Shown here: positions 11,494 through 21,890 of the stretch, piece after piece | Position numbering within the stretch: position 1 is the first letter of the stretch | Layout of the letters: every line of letters starts with the position of its first letter | Source of the DNA: Lineus longissimus | Taxonomy: Eukaryota; Nemertea; Pilidiophora; Heteronemertea; Lineidae | Assembly (NCBI RefSeq): GCF_910592395.1 | Contig: NC_088310.1 | Coordinates: 26,429,491-26,493,490, forward strand | Reading direction: 5' to 3' | Length of the DNA: 64,000 bases | The notes under the pieces: generated by a model | Databases searched by the model: none | What the model was told of the DNA's origin: nothing | What the model saw: only the letters and a program-made list of their open reading frames with translations | Position numbers and translations under genes: made by a program

Positions 11494-13925
11494 TGTGAAT
11501 ATGGATTAATTGGTGAGAAAATCGTCTCCCTAAAGAATTGTAAATGTACATGTATATGCAAGCTATGGTATGTTGAGCCAGGCTTGGTGATCCTCTTAGT
11601 GTCCAATCATTGTTATAATTCTTTCTTTGTCCTCGATACTAATCACCAATGGATTGTCAGATCACCTTCGCTGCCATCACTCTAATCCGTCACGCATCTG
11701 AAATATACCAATAAATAATTCTGTAAACAGTTTATTTTGTAGAAGATCATTGTACATGCACATGCAGTTTAACATTTTTCGTTAATTTTGTATGAAAGAG
11801 TGATTTCACGATTCGATTGTCACTTCAAAATCACATCAATGATAAGATATATGTTAGTATCGCACGAACCAAATCATCGACAACGTATTCAGTGTTGAAG
11901 AGTGTCAAGGGCAGACCATTGTCAAATAAAGTGCCTGTGTCTCGTCTCGTTTCACTGGAATGAATTTAGTATAGCTCACTTTCACTGTTTACAGTAAAGA
12001 AGCTACATGAACAAGCAAGTTCCTATAAAGTTATTCCAAAGTGTCATTTTTTCCCTCATATATGTTTTCACGCTAGTTAAATGCCCCATTTAATCACCAA
12101 GACCAATAGGAGCTAATCCAAACGACTAATGACAAGTGTAAGCCCACGGGCCTTTCTGAAATAGTGTATACATTGATACGAAAATGTTGGCTTTGTTGAG
12201 TTTAAAGTATACTTTAGAGCGCTGATTAGGGCACCATTTTTGATTTAAACCACAGGGGCACGACTGGTCATTTGTCTGTGACGATTTAAGTGGGAAGAAA
12301 ATGTAAAATGAGGTTTGTTTATCGGAGTCAACCCTCCTCTAAGAGCCCGCCAGACACCTCTCCCAAACTTTATCTCTTAACCGTTAATGCCCGCACCAGG
12401 CGAGGAGTTAGTTTTGACTGGCCAGCTTGGTGCCAACGTTACCAACAAGCCGCGTCGGAATTTATTGCTCGCGGGACGTATCTATAAGGCAACAAGATGC
12501 CCAAGAAAATAACCCCTTAAAAAGTATAGGAGGCATGGAAATTGAATCGAAAATGTTCAAGAAATATAAGGGAGGGGTTGAAGACTAAGGAATATACCCA
12601 TTGCATTTTAGCAAGAAGTGAAATGTAGCGGACACACTTTTTGTTTGATACCCGTAGGCCTCTTAAAAAGTGGTAGGCCTATATAATACCAGCCAAACGT
12701 TAGTCTTTCGGAAATCATTTCGCTGAGGGTTACAATATGATGGCGCCCTTCGGAAAACGGCGAATCCCTCTTTTAGGTAAAGAACCTACCTTTCGCTTGA
12801 TGAATCCTCCTCAGTCACTAGTCCAGGTCGGGCAAGTCCAACGTTATGCCTTATGGTTGCCACCTAATAAAGGCGCATGTCCTGCCTACTGCGAATGGAG
12901 GGAATTTTGGTTCAAGGTAGATTAAGTTTATACCGTTATCCGTTGGGGGCCACATTCAAATTTAGGGATAACGGCGACCGTTCACTGTGGTCTACCTTAG
13001 AGCAATGATATACAGGTGGCGTTGGGAGTTCCTCTTTCACACTTTCACGAAAGTTGATGGCAAATAACACCGATATTTGTGTACGTGTACAATAAATGTA
13101 CACAAACAGTGTTAACAAAAACCTTAAAATTTCGCCCTCCATTGCGTTCTTTGGCCATGGGTGGCCTATTCAGGACTGAATGTATAAAAAATATGATTAA
13201 TTTGATGATAAGCGTATAACTTCACGATAACCAGTGTTCGAATAGTTTCAAAACAGATACAGCTGGAGAAGTGAAAGATGGCGAACGCTAGTCATTCTGA
13301 TGCGAACAGGGCTACCAAATGCCAATTTGGGTTTCTAACTGCATGTGTCAATATCAGCAAAATGTATCTTCAATGTAACACTCCAGCTCTTATAATGTAT
13401 GCACAATTTCATGTCAATCGTGAAACACCCCAAATACCGCAAACTGGCGGGAAGGTGAGTAAAACATTAGTCGTACATGAAGTAGCAGAATTCCGCGGTG
13501 TACATTCGAACACATATTTCAGAGGAAATGTGTTGCTGACAAGAGGAAATAGACAGTGTCGCCAACTATATCTGAGAACCATGCAATCATTTTATGTCCT
13601 TAGTACTCTCAGCCCTTCAAATACACTATCAATGCACATTTCAATTTTCAATTTTTGAGCAAAGGGGCTAGGCCTCCTGTTAGCTGATGCCTATGATGCT
13701 AAACGTCATTAGGATTAGTCTATATTTCACAGTTTTGCGGCATGGACCTACATATACGTACTGTGTCCGTGGTTGTGGTTCATATTCTCACATGACACAA
13801 ATATCGTTCAATACAGTGCTCTTAGCTTTGGTAATGTTTAATGAAGTGTTCATTAATTTCCTTCTCGACATCCAGCATTCTCAACAGATTATGTACATAC
13901 CGTGCGCATACACTGGTGACGATTT
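11494..13925. other. Interval between the two single-exon genes
   Basis: 2.4 kb of AT-rich DNA holding the promoter or 5' UTR of the 732-codon gene and the 3' end of the 568-codon gene. Several 60-130-codon plus-strand frames (for example 13278-13658) have no coding character I can support. TTTATT at about 11732, which is AATAAA on the minus strand, is a possible poly(A) signal but is far from the upstream stop codon. Confidence 0.45.
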
Positions 13926-15632
13926 CTAAGGATTCTCACGTAATCGTTCTACCTCAGTCATGTAAGCTAGTTTCTCTGCTGTGGACCAGTTTGCGTACAC
14001 AGACTGAAGCGCTGTCCTAAGATGGCGAACGGTGGAATGTCGCTCCTGAAGCCGTTTCTCCGTGTTTGAAGGCGCCCCTCTGTTATGAGATGGTTTGCCT
14101 AATCTTTGATCAATGCGCTTTTTTGAGGATGTCAGAGCAGTGTGTGTCAGTGGAGACGGTGCACGCTCGTTCTGTAATCTCGTGATATTTTCCAATGATT
14201 TCGATCTCAGTCGGATCAGCTCTGGAGTCGGGGCTGTGAGATATTTGGTCCCTGGCGTCAATGAGTGACGGCGCTCGCTTCTCAAGGCCCGCGACTCAGA
14301 GTCTGGTGTATCACAGGAATCTAAAGTACATGCGGAGCTATTTCTAACCAGCATTGCTGGCATCTTAAAATCGTTTTTTTCTTCAGCCAGAGACTGCCTC
14401 GGACCTGACATTGTCAGTGTGCGCGACCTCTGCGTTTTTAATTCTGTACATTGAAATTGAACCCCGCCGTTGGAAAACGCATGGAGGTTGTCCTTGATTG
14501 AGGGAGGAGACTCGATAGACGTCTTTTCCAATATACAACCGACAGATCGCCTTCGTTTGTTTGCGATGGGCAAATCAAGGCCTAAAGAAGCCGATGTGGT
14601 CCTCGCACACGTTATTGAATTGATGGAGAATCTCCTCATCTCTTGAACTGGGGAACAAGAATCAAACTCATTACAACCAGTGGACCTGCGCCGAATTCGT
14701 TTCTCGGGTACCTCCAGCTTCTTGAGACACCGTTCCTTCTCCTCCCGGAGGTCGGTAAGCTTGGATATAACGGCACCAATATCCACAGTGGAGTTGCGCT
14801 GAATACGCTTCTTCATCGAGTGCGAGATCATTTGAGTCGAATCAGACCCCGAGTTTCGTTCGCTGCTACCCAAATCCTGAGAAGAATTTCGCGAATAGCT
14901 ACTTATCTCGTTAGAATCTCGCCTGCTACTAGCACAAGAATCTGAACTCCGTCTGGAGCCAAATGGCGAGGTGTTAGAAGAGCAACTTGCACTGCTATCA
15001 CACGAACTATTCCTTGTAGTTCTCAGTTCGTTGATGTTTATTCCCTCGGCAGAACGGTGACGTAAGAGAAATGATCGGGAAGTCGGTTTGGTGACCACCT
15101 GGCCTACTACTGAAGGATGGATGGATGCGACTCGCCTGATGGGCGGGGGAGACATCATGCCCATGTAGTCCCCTTTTGCTCTCACTCTCAACAGAGCTAA
15201 GTCGTGAGGGATCGTTTCAATGAGTGCTTCTGTCCGGTCAGGACTACTATGGTCAGTCAAGCGGTGAGGAATGGTCTCAAGGACAGTTTCAGTTCGGTCG
15301 GGGCTACTGTAGTCACTCAGTGTTATCATCAGCTGCGGTGGACATGTGTCGGCACGCTTAAGAACCTTACCAGTCTTTCTACAAATGTTACGTTGGGTGT
15401 AGTCTTGCCTGGTTTCGTCTGTTTGTTCGTCTGAAGACGACTCATCCGTCTCTTCAACAATGCTTTGCTGTACCGCATTGAAAGCATGCGAATGGCCTTT
15501 ACCGAGGTTGGTGGTGAAACGATGGCCCGTCTCCTCCGCTAGTAGCAGCAGTTCATCATCCCCTAGGGTTTGCCCAGCGATATCTCGCCTCTCTGCTCTT
15601 GACTCCGGAATAGAGGACATGCTGAAGTGCAT
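13926..15632 (-). CDS. Single-exon gene, 568-aa Ser/Arg-rich disordered protein of unknown function
   Basis: An uninterrupted 568-codon frame. Two in-frame ATGs, at 15632 and 15620, both have A at -3; I chose the first. No known domain is recognised. An acidic N-terminal third precedes a tandem duplication of a 20-residue unit at residues about 108-147 (core SSPDRTE...ETIPH, twice). Then comes a long Ser-rich region with repeated RRxS and SRRxS basic-Ser motifs that resemble phosphorylation or 14-3-3-type sites, a short charged helical stretch near residue 300 (LTDLREEKERCLKKLE), and a possibly helical C-terminus. Together with the neighbouring 732-codon gene it forms a same-strand pair of intronless, disordered-protein genes; a shared tissue (for example germline) or retrogene origin is possible but unproven. 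Confidence 0.78.
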   Translation of the reverse strand: MHFSMSSIPESRAERRDIAGQTLGDDELLLLAEETGHRFTTNLGKGHSHAFNAVQQSIVEETDESSSDEQTDETRQDYTQRNICRKTGKVLKRADTCPPQLMITLSDYSSPDRTETVLETIPHRLTDHSSPDRTEALIETIPHDLALLRVRAKGDYMGMMSPPPIRRVASIHPSVVGQVVTKPTSRSFLLRHRSAEGININELRTTRNSSCDSSASCSSNTSPFGSRRSSDSCASSRRDSNEISSYSRNSSQDLGSSERNSGSDSTQMISHSMKKRIQRNSTVDIGAVISKLTDLREEKERCLKKLEVPEKRIRRRSTGCNEFDSCSPVQEMRRFSINSITCARTTSASLGLDLPIANKRRRSVGCILEKTSIESPPSIKDNLHAFSNGGVQFQCTELKTQRSRTLTMSGPRQSLAEEKNDFKMPAMLVRNSSACTLDSCDTPDSESRALRSERRHSLTPGTKYLTAPTPELIRLRSKSLENITRLQNERAPSPLTHTALTSSKKRIDQRLGKPSHNRGAPSNTEKRLQERHSTVRHLRTALQSVYANWSTAEKLAYMTEVERLRENP

Positions 15633-16874
15633 GATACCTCGGTTGGTTGCTAAGATCTACTGTCACTGACCACAGTTATTTCAAATCATACAAGGGTATG
15701 CTGACAAGCGGCTGGTTCCGATGTTTAGCCTAACAAAAATCCAATGGTAAATCGACTAAACACAACACGTTAATTAGTTCCTTTGGCGGTTTCATTATTA
15801 ATCACAGTTATAAAGATGGTAACTTCTCGAATAAGCAATATCACTGGAAGACGAATTCCTCTATGATAACGTTGTTGGTGACTCGTCGATCTCTCCTCAA
15901 TGAAAAGGTGACGCCGGCAACGATGATCGTAAGCTAGATAGCAGCAACGTGTTCAAAGCGCAAAATATCACTTATCATAGTGTAGTAAGTACCGCAACTT
16001 ATTGCCGAAACATCCCGGTACCAGTAGCCTAGAAATCCAAATGCCTTAAGGTACCACTCGAAACAGTCAACCCGTACTAAACAGCGATAGTTCCTAGAAT
16101 ATCTCACTGTTGATGACGAGTTGAAGTGTGATGCACTCTCATAACACATGTTACATGTATGTACATCTAATAACAACAAGACTGGAAAGAGGTTATAACA
16201 CTTTCAGATTGGCAATGTTACTCTCTGGCGTGTGAAAAACACAGTCCAAACGATATAATGCATATACATGTATATGAAAGTCTGGGTGGACCTTTTTGTG
16301 GTCCTTTCTGCCATGTGTTCGTTTCCATAAACGGATCGGAGAGCCACGAAGGTTCTTTGTTGACAGTTCTAAAGGTGTTTGGTAAAATTCAGTCCTACGG
16401 TGGTAAAAGATGTAAAAACTACACACTGATTTAAGAACAGCAATAGTTTGTGTGTTATTTCTGACCCGTCCATTATAGAGGGACCCGGGTTACAGCCGAC
16501 CACAAACAAAAACAGTTACATAGTGGTTGTTGCCATTTTAATGCTCCTCAAGCGCTAGTTACTGTACAATTTTCCTCACCGCTTCAGGCCAAATTTGAAT
16601 CATTAAATCGGCTCCATTCAATGGTTATCTCCAACTGACTGGTTGTTGCTTGATTTCTGTCACAGAACACAAAGATCAAATAGTTCAACTAGTTTAGTTG
16701 TGCTTAATAAGAAAAATATTGTAGCATTCGACGGACAAGTGAAACTACACACTATATAGAATATCGAACTTTGTTAACATGTTCCAGCCTTGTTCTCCTC
16801 CTAAAACCTTTAAATCCTTGGTGTCCTTCGAAATCGTTTACCCAGTCAAACCAACCCCTCCTGTATATTTTATG
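15633..16874. other. Intergenic DNA, no gene supported
   Basis: Upstream region of the 568-codon gene and 3' flank of the Ly6-type gene. A minus-strand frame at 15934-16179 contains several cysteines (HTCNMC near its start) and could be mistaken for another Ly6-type exon, but the spacing does not fit. ATTAAA on the minus strand near 16535-16540 is a weak poly(A) candidate for the Ly6 gene. Confidence 0.4.
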
Positions 16875-17189
16875 TCACAGCAAAAATAAGCACAAGAAAA
16901 CGAAAGCGTAACAAGCTGAGGAAAGCGATAGAAACGCTGACATTGCGGGTGACGGTTCGGTTGGTTTCGGAGTGGTCGGTTCGGCGAAGCTTAATCTATC
17001 CACATTGCAGGCGTCCTTGTCGCAGCACTTGGCGATGGCATCATATGTCTCTCCCATCAGTGTTACGGACTGCACGGTGCCTGGTCGGTCGCAGAGGACG
17101 TGGATATCACTCGTGTACTTCGGGTTTGTTGGCACACAATCCCGCACGATTATTCTCACATTTTTGGTGGCGTTTTTGGCAATGTATTC
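16875..17189 (-). CDS. Ly6-type gene, exon 3 (second half of domain, GPI signal)
   Basis: The acceptor is a clear pyrimidine tract ending TTTTCCCCAG, and the exon starts in phase 0. It encodes the last five cysteines, including the CC pair and the ACN terminus of the three-finger fold, then the Pro/Thr linker and a tail LLSSACYAF-like hydrophobic segment ending FLCLFLL before the stop. An in-frame ATG 26 codons upstream lies in the intron and is not used in this model. Confidence 0.85.
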   Translation of the reverse strand, partial: EYIAKNATKNVRIIVRDCVPTNPKYTSDIHVLCDRPGTVQSVTLMGETYDAIAKCCDKDACNVDRLSFAEPTTPKPTEPSPAMSAFLSLSSACYAFVFLCLFLL

Positions 17190-20100
17190 CTGGGGAAAAG
17201 AGAAGAGAACCTGGTTATCACTCAGAAAGATGGACTCAAACCGCCCATAAAATTGCACTATAGACATGTGCTAGGGGCCAAAGTGGTGGTCTCCAACTGG
17301 TAACTTACATGTACAGTCAGGGGATTGGGCCTGGTCCGTCCTATTGACTTCCTGATGTCTGAATATTCCTCGTACAAGCATGAAAAGTGCCGACGGATGC
17401 TCTGCGGTGTGGAAGAGGCACCAATCGAGGACTTGTGAAATTTTATCTGACCAACCTCACTTAGTCACTCCCTGTTCATGATAGTCGGTATGTGTGTATG
17501 TTATGAGGTATATGTACATTTTATATGTCGTTTTCTCCATATCTAGTACTGTGCTGGTGTGGAATGCTTCTTGCCTGTAAATCGCTTTTTAGGCACGAAT
17601 CTATTGACTTCAAATGCTAGTTTACAATCCTGAAGATATACATGTACACTCGAATATCTCTACAAAAGGTAGGAACCTCTTAAAGAAAGAAATGTTCATT
17701 GGTCAGTGATGCTGAACCTGAACATCAAAATATATACGTTACGTACGGTGCACTGATACCTTGGTTCCGTGTTGGCTGGCTTAAAACAAGTGGTTATCAT
17801 ACTTTTGTTGTTAATGGGGTAATCACAATATTTGGAGGACGCTGTACCACCCGTACCCTGGGAAAGGACGTAATTGCTATTGTTTTCGTTGTGGTTACAT
17901 GTGTAGCACTGCATGGCACCAACACCTGTAATGGTAAAAAACGTGAATGAGCATCGAATTTACACAAGGATAATCGCAGAGACGCAGTATCACCAGTGCC
18001 CCGAACCTCCCTGCGCATGACCGGAACTATTCGCTGCTTCTCGAAAGAATGACGTTGTTGTATTGTACGCGCCGGTCACCGATCCAAAGGTTGACCGCGC
18101 TCAACGTTGCTTAACTTCCACTCTGGGGCCAACGCGCCAACCACTGGGCCATAAAGGAATTCCCTCATGGCCGGCGGGTTAAGCCATGGGGGGTACTATA
18201 CATCATTCCCCCCTTCGGACAGAGATGGATCGTCCGCGATCCTACTTAGCGCTTCATGCGTCTCAGTACCGAACTACAAATCCAGAGCTCGCACCACGTG
18301 GGAAGGTCTGCCAGATGTATTGTACGCGCCGGTCACCGATCCGAAGGTTGACCGCGCTCGACGTTGCTTAACTTCCACTCTGGGGCCAACGCGCCAACCA
18401 CTGGGCCATAAAGAAATTCCCTCATGGCCGGCGGGTTAAGCCGTGCCATATACCTGGGGGTACTATACAGTTGTCGTGCTGTGTATGGTCTCGTGGTGGT
18501 TACACGACTACACGAGTGGCATCACAGTCATGACGGTGTGCTCCCCAAACCATCATGGCATGCATTGAATAGGTTTCGTTAAATGGAAATTTTCATCACT
18601 TTCTTCTGTTATAAAACCCACTGTGATGACTGTGGTCTTTGAACGGTGAAATTATAGAGTATACCTGCATCCCTGCATCACCATGAGTAGAACATTGTCA
18701 ATATCTAAAGGCAATTTTAATTGGTTTGCATTGCACTCAATCAAGAAACCAAGACCTCTATGTTGCTAAGATAGACCGCTTTCGGGAATTATGAAACTAT
18801 GTGGTATCTAAGCTACGTGCAATCAATCTTGATTACCGCCTACCACGCAGAAAAGTCTATTGTCGCTAGCTATAATGGTTAAAGTTTGAATAAAGATGCC
18901 AGATCGATGTCAGGTGAGGAAGGTACCAGGACCTTTGCAGTGCTATTTAGACTTGGTTATCGGCTGTCAATACGCTCATAATTGTTGGAGATAATGTGAA
19001 TTGATTTAAAACACCTTCTTCATTTCAGATGAGATTTAAAATGAAAAAATCTTTCAAAATTATTATGCCAAACTGAATTCAATAAATAAGAAGTATCGCC
19101 ACTTAATAGCACGTAATTATGAGATTTGTTATTGATCATTCTGGGCTGCAATTTATATTCAGCGCTTAACTGTTGTCACATATGAATTATAAAAGAGTTT
19201 AGCTCCATTGTTGGGAAATTGGTTTCCAATAAACATCGCTAAATTGAAATAGATGGAAATATTAAGCTCCAATAAATATTTGATATTTGTACTTGTGTAC
19301 TGCGTACATTTATACACCACGCGACGGGTTGCGAAAACACCCTTACTGACGAGAGACGGCCTGCTATACATGACTTGACGTGAAAAATTAATGTTGAGAT
19401 GTGCATTTAAGGGTAACCTACATGTAAGCTGACCGTGGCACAATCTAACTGCATCAATAAATATAATCAGACTCGTACATGCAATTCCACAAACTAAGTG
19501 CGCCTATTTCCGATACGAATTTTTCGGGCAATTTGTTTGAAAGGACGTCACTTATTGATAAACGGAATGCATTTTACGTTACGGACCAATAACGACCACG
19601 TTGCCATCACATGAAATGAATAACAGAACAGTCCTGGTCACGCCTCCGTCTGAGTTAGCAGAAATGGCTGAAGTCACCCCTGGGCTGTCACAATGATTAG
19701 TTTGTCGTGTGTGCGAGAGAGTGCGCTAAAGACAATACATTCATAAGTATACACAACAGTTGGTATAATGTTCGTGTACATATTCAGATGTATCAACAAT
19801 CCACTCTGAAAAGACACGGTAAACTGCTGCGGTGCCTGTGTAGTGGGCAAATTTTCGTCTCCTGCAATGAGACCGCGAACGACCGAGATACTTTAGTCGC
19901 AAATTACATGAACATGTAGCGTGATCATGAGGCACGCAAGTCGTAGCGACGAAAATTGCTCGTTTGCGGGGGCGCTTAACATTCCTTGGCCGGGATTTAT
20001 AATACGTGAAAATAATCAAATTTTTAATCTGATGCGAAGAAATTGGTAATTTTACCTCTTTTAGTTCAAGTATGGTGCGTTGATCAACGGGTAGGCCTAT

Positions 20101-20420
20101 GATTGACCAACGATAGAGTCGCAATAATGTAGCGGCATTTCAAACACTCATCGATATATAGACTAACATCACACAAAGTGTGCGATATTATGATTTTCAC
20201 CTAGTTATTTAACACCAAATTGACAGAGCGGATTTGGAAATCATTTGTGAATCATCAAGGACATGTTCCGATGTGCGCTTTTTGCGCGACTGCGCTTTTT
20301 GCGCGATCGACTGGTCAATTGTTGCTTACAAATCGGAACACAGCACGAACACTCACCAGTTGTGCCAGAAAAGCATATCAAGAGTTCCACCAACAACGCC
20401 AACTTGACAATGTCCAACAT
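16875..20420 (-). CDS. Ly6/uPAR three-finger GPI-anchored protein, three exons, 185 aa
   Basis: Assembled as exons 20357-20420, 17747-17925 and 16875-17189 on the minus strand, with consistent phases (first intron phase 1, second phase 0) and GT-AG junctions. The product begins with a hydrophobic signal peptide (VKLALLVELLICF). A ten-cysteine three-finger domain follows, opening QCYTC and closing CCDKDACN, the family hallmark CCxxDxCN. A Thr/Pro linker (TTPKPTEPSP) and a hydrophobic C-terminal tail predict GPI attachment to the outer membrane leaflet. Family members act as receptors, channel or nicotinic-receptor modulators, or septate-junction proteins; which applies here cannot be told. A phase 1 intron right after the signal peptide is typical of Ly6 genes. 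Two SINE-like repeats sit in the 2.4-kb first intron. Assignment to the family is firm; the start exon is slightly less certain. Confidence 0.85.
17747..17925 (-). CDS. Ly6-type gene, exon 2 (first half of domain)
   Basis: The acceptor is TTTTTTACCATTACAG and the donor GTACGT follows ...RYQCT. The exon starts two bases into a codon (phase 1 intron) and encodes VGAMQCYTCNH, then three further cysteines (KYC, TTC, YQC). A weaker donor (AAG/GTATCA) lies nine bases earlier but would leave phase 2 and not join exon 3 in frame. Confidence 0.85.
18059..18200 (-). mobile_element. Chimeric tRNA/5S-rRNA-like SINE, copy 1
   Basis: On the minus strand this contains an A-box-like segment (TGGCCCAGTGGTTGGCGCG, 18133-18151). 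Next comes a stretch matching the internal part of 5S rRNA: GAAGTTAAGCAACG, then GGTCAACCTTTGGATCGG leading into GTGACC (about 18070-18122). These correspond to the 5S box A/IE/box C promoter region. A second copy lies 257 bases away in the same orientation. It sits inside intron 1 of the Ly6-type gene, on the same strand. A 5S gene is excluded because only the central half matches. Confidence 0.7.
18316..18468 (-). mobile_element. Chimeric tRNA/5S-rRNA-like SINE, copy 2
   Basis: Nearly identical to the copy at 18059-18200 over about 130 bases, differing at a few positions and by a 13-base segment near its 5' end. The order is the same: A-box-like tRNA segment, then 5S-like segment. The roughly 115 bases between the copies may be the 3' tail of this one, making a tandem arrangement. 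Confidence 0.7.
20274..20307. repeat. Tandem duplication of a 17-bp hairpin-like unit
   Basis: TGCGCTTTTTGCGCGAC occurs twice in succession (second copy ends differently by one base). Each unit contains a GCGC-TTTTT-GCGC dyad. It lies just inside intron 1 of the Ly6-type gene, 50 bases from the exon 1 donor. Function unknown. Confidence 0.6.
20357..20420 (-). CDS. Ly6-type gene, exon 1 (signal peptide)
   Basis: ATG at 20420, then a hydrophobic leader (MLDIVKLALLVELLICFSG) and a consensus donor GTGAGT in phase 1, exactly the phase required by exon 2. In-frame ATGs at 20447 and 20465 would add 9 or 15 residues; the nearest gives the best signal peptide. An alternative phase 1 donor (GTAAGC) 29 bases further on would insert extra cysteines and is less likely. 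Confidence 0.7.
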
Positions 20421-21048
20421 CACCCTGTTGTCAAAGAATTCCCACATTGTAGTCCCAATTTGCATTTAAACATCTAAGTCACAGATCACAATGAACCTCA
20501 GGTCAATAAAACTTATTTTTGTCTTTAGTTCCATCCGTAGATTAACTTTGACATAGTTATCTCCAAAGTGCCTTCAATTTATAACTCTGTTCCAAGTTGT
20601 TCAGATCTGTCCCAAGTCCAGTTCTCCTGATCAACCAGATAGACCAAATAATACGTTCGCAACTCACGGCGACGATAACCGCAGCCTCTCCCAGGTATCG
20701 TGATGACGGCGACAGAAACAACTAAACCATGAAGACTCGATTTTAACGCAAGCAACGTGTCATGGACGAAATCACGTGACTTGACGCCATCACGGAACAT
20801 CTCCCTCGTCCCCAGGATAAAGCTATACCATTCGTTTGCAGCAAACTTAATGATTTCCTGATGGGGATTAAATGTCAACAAGCGGTATCGATACAGAGCT
20901 GCAGCTCTTGTTGGTTTAATTAACTGACCGTTTCCAATGCCGTCAGTCAATTCGGTTAGCAACAAGGATGGCTAAATAAACCTTTTACTAGGCGACACTA
21001 AAATGTTTATGTATTTTATCGAGGATTTTACCAATTGCCGATTACTCC
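20421..21048. other. Upstream region of the Ly6-type gene
   Basis: Should hold the promoter and 5' UTR of the Ly6-type gene. A minus-strand open frame at 20579-20965 (about 128 codons) looks somewhat protein-like but opens with TTG, not ATG; its first ATG is halfway through. No core promoter element is obvious. Confidence 0.35.
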
Positions 21049-21320
21049 TAAAGCTGAACTGCATGCACAAAACCAGAGCACCCCATGCGGCAATAGTAAG
21101 AAATTCAAACGACCGAAAGACCCTTCTGAATACGGCCTGAAACATGATAGACATCCAATGCTTCGATGCGCTTGATTTCACAAACCAGCAAGCCACAGGG
21201 CGATGCGGACAGTCTCGGGGAATTATGGAAGAGAAAAAAATCAAAATGTTCTCCAGGGGTTCGAACCCGGGAACTCGGACTCAGAATACGAACGCTCTAA
21301 CCGTCTGAGCTAGGGAGGCA
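21049..21320 (-). mobile_element. SINE-like element with tRNA-like head and conserved core, copy 1
   Basis: The minus strand begins with a degenerate tRNA-like sequence (21250-21320). It has an A box TAGCTCAGACGG, paired D-arm GCTC/GAGC, a seven-base anticodon-like loop, and a B box GGTTCGAACCC. The acceptor stem does not pair, so it is not a functional tRNA. About 180 bases of body follow; the last ~137 are almost identical to the copy at 21705-21890. Confidence 0.65.
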
Positions 21321-21611
21321 TTCTTGTAAAATGCTGGCAGCAAATATATCTTATATGAATGGCGATTATGCTTTATTTTTGAGAGATGAACCAGAAATTT
21401 TCTCAAGTACATGTAATAGAAGAAGATACCAAGACAAAGGTGAACATTCCTAAGAGAAAACGTAGACTCCGCATACATAATCACGCACAGCAAATAAAAA
21501 ATGACTTTCTTCCTGCAGTTGCCCACTGGAAGCCGCTCAAAGATGTTGAACAAAGATTACACACGAATGTTTCCACATTCTATAAAGGCGTATAAAACGA
21601 CAGGCATTTCA

Positions 21612-21890
21612 AGCAGTCCAGTGACCTTGAGGATAAGAGGGTTGGCAAATAAAACCCGACGTCTCGAGTTCGAGTCCCGATGAGAGGACCTTTTTATTTT
21701 TTTCCTTCCAGAATTCTCTGCGAAGGTCCGCATCGTCCCACGGCTTGCCACATGGTTTGTGAAATCAAGCGCATCGAAGCACTGGATGTCTACATGTTTC
21801 AGGCCGTATTCAGAAGGGTCTTTCGGTCGTTTGAATTTCTTACTATTGCCGCATGGGGTGCTCTGGTTTTGTGCATGCAGTTCAGCTTTA
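21612..21890 (+). mobile_element. SINE-like element with a different tRNA-like head and the same core, copy 2
   Basis: A plus-strand tRNA-like head at about 21612-21690 (A-box-like TGACCTTGAGG, paired GGGTT/AACCC anticodon-like stem, B box GAGTTCGAGTCCC) is unrelated in sequence to the head of copy 1. The core at 21754-21890 differs from copy 1 at only about two positions in 137. The two copies are in inverted, head-to-head orientation about 300 bases apart. Confidence 0.65.

Noticed and set aside
15934-16179. Cysteine-containing minus-strand frame that might be another Ly6 exon
   Set aside because: Cysteine spacing after the initial CNMC does not fit a three-finger domain, and there is no CCxxDxCN end or convincing splice site.
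18070-18122. 5S rRNA gene candidate
   Set aside because: Only the internal promoter half resembles 5S; the 5' part is tRNA-like and the 3' end is missing.
20579-20965. Minus-strand 128-codon frame upstream of the Ly6-type gene
   Set aside because: Opens with TTG after an in-frame stop, first ATG halfway in, no domain and no clear acceptor; left as a possibility only.
21250-21320. tRNA gene candidate on the minus strand
   Set aside because: A and B boxes and D-arm are good, but the acceptor stem does not pair, the T-stem has a mismatch and there is an extra base before the anticodon stem; treated as a SINE head.
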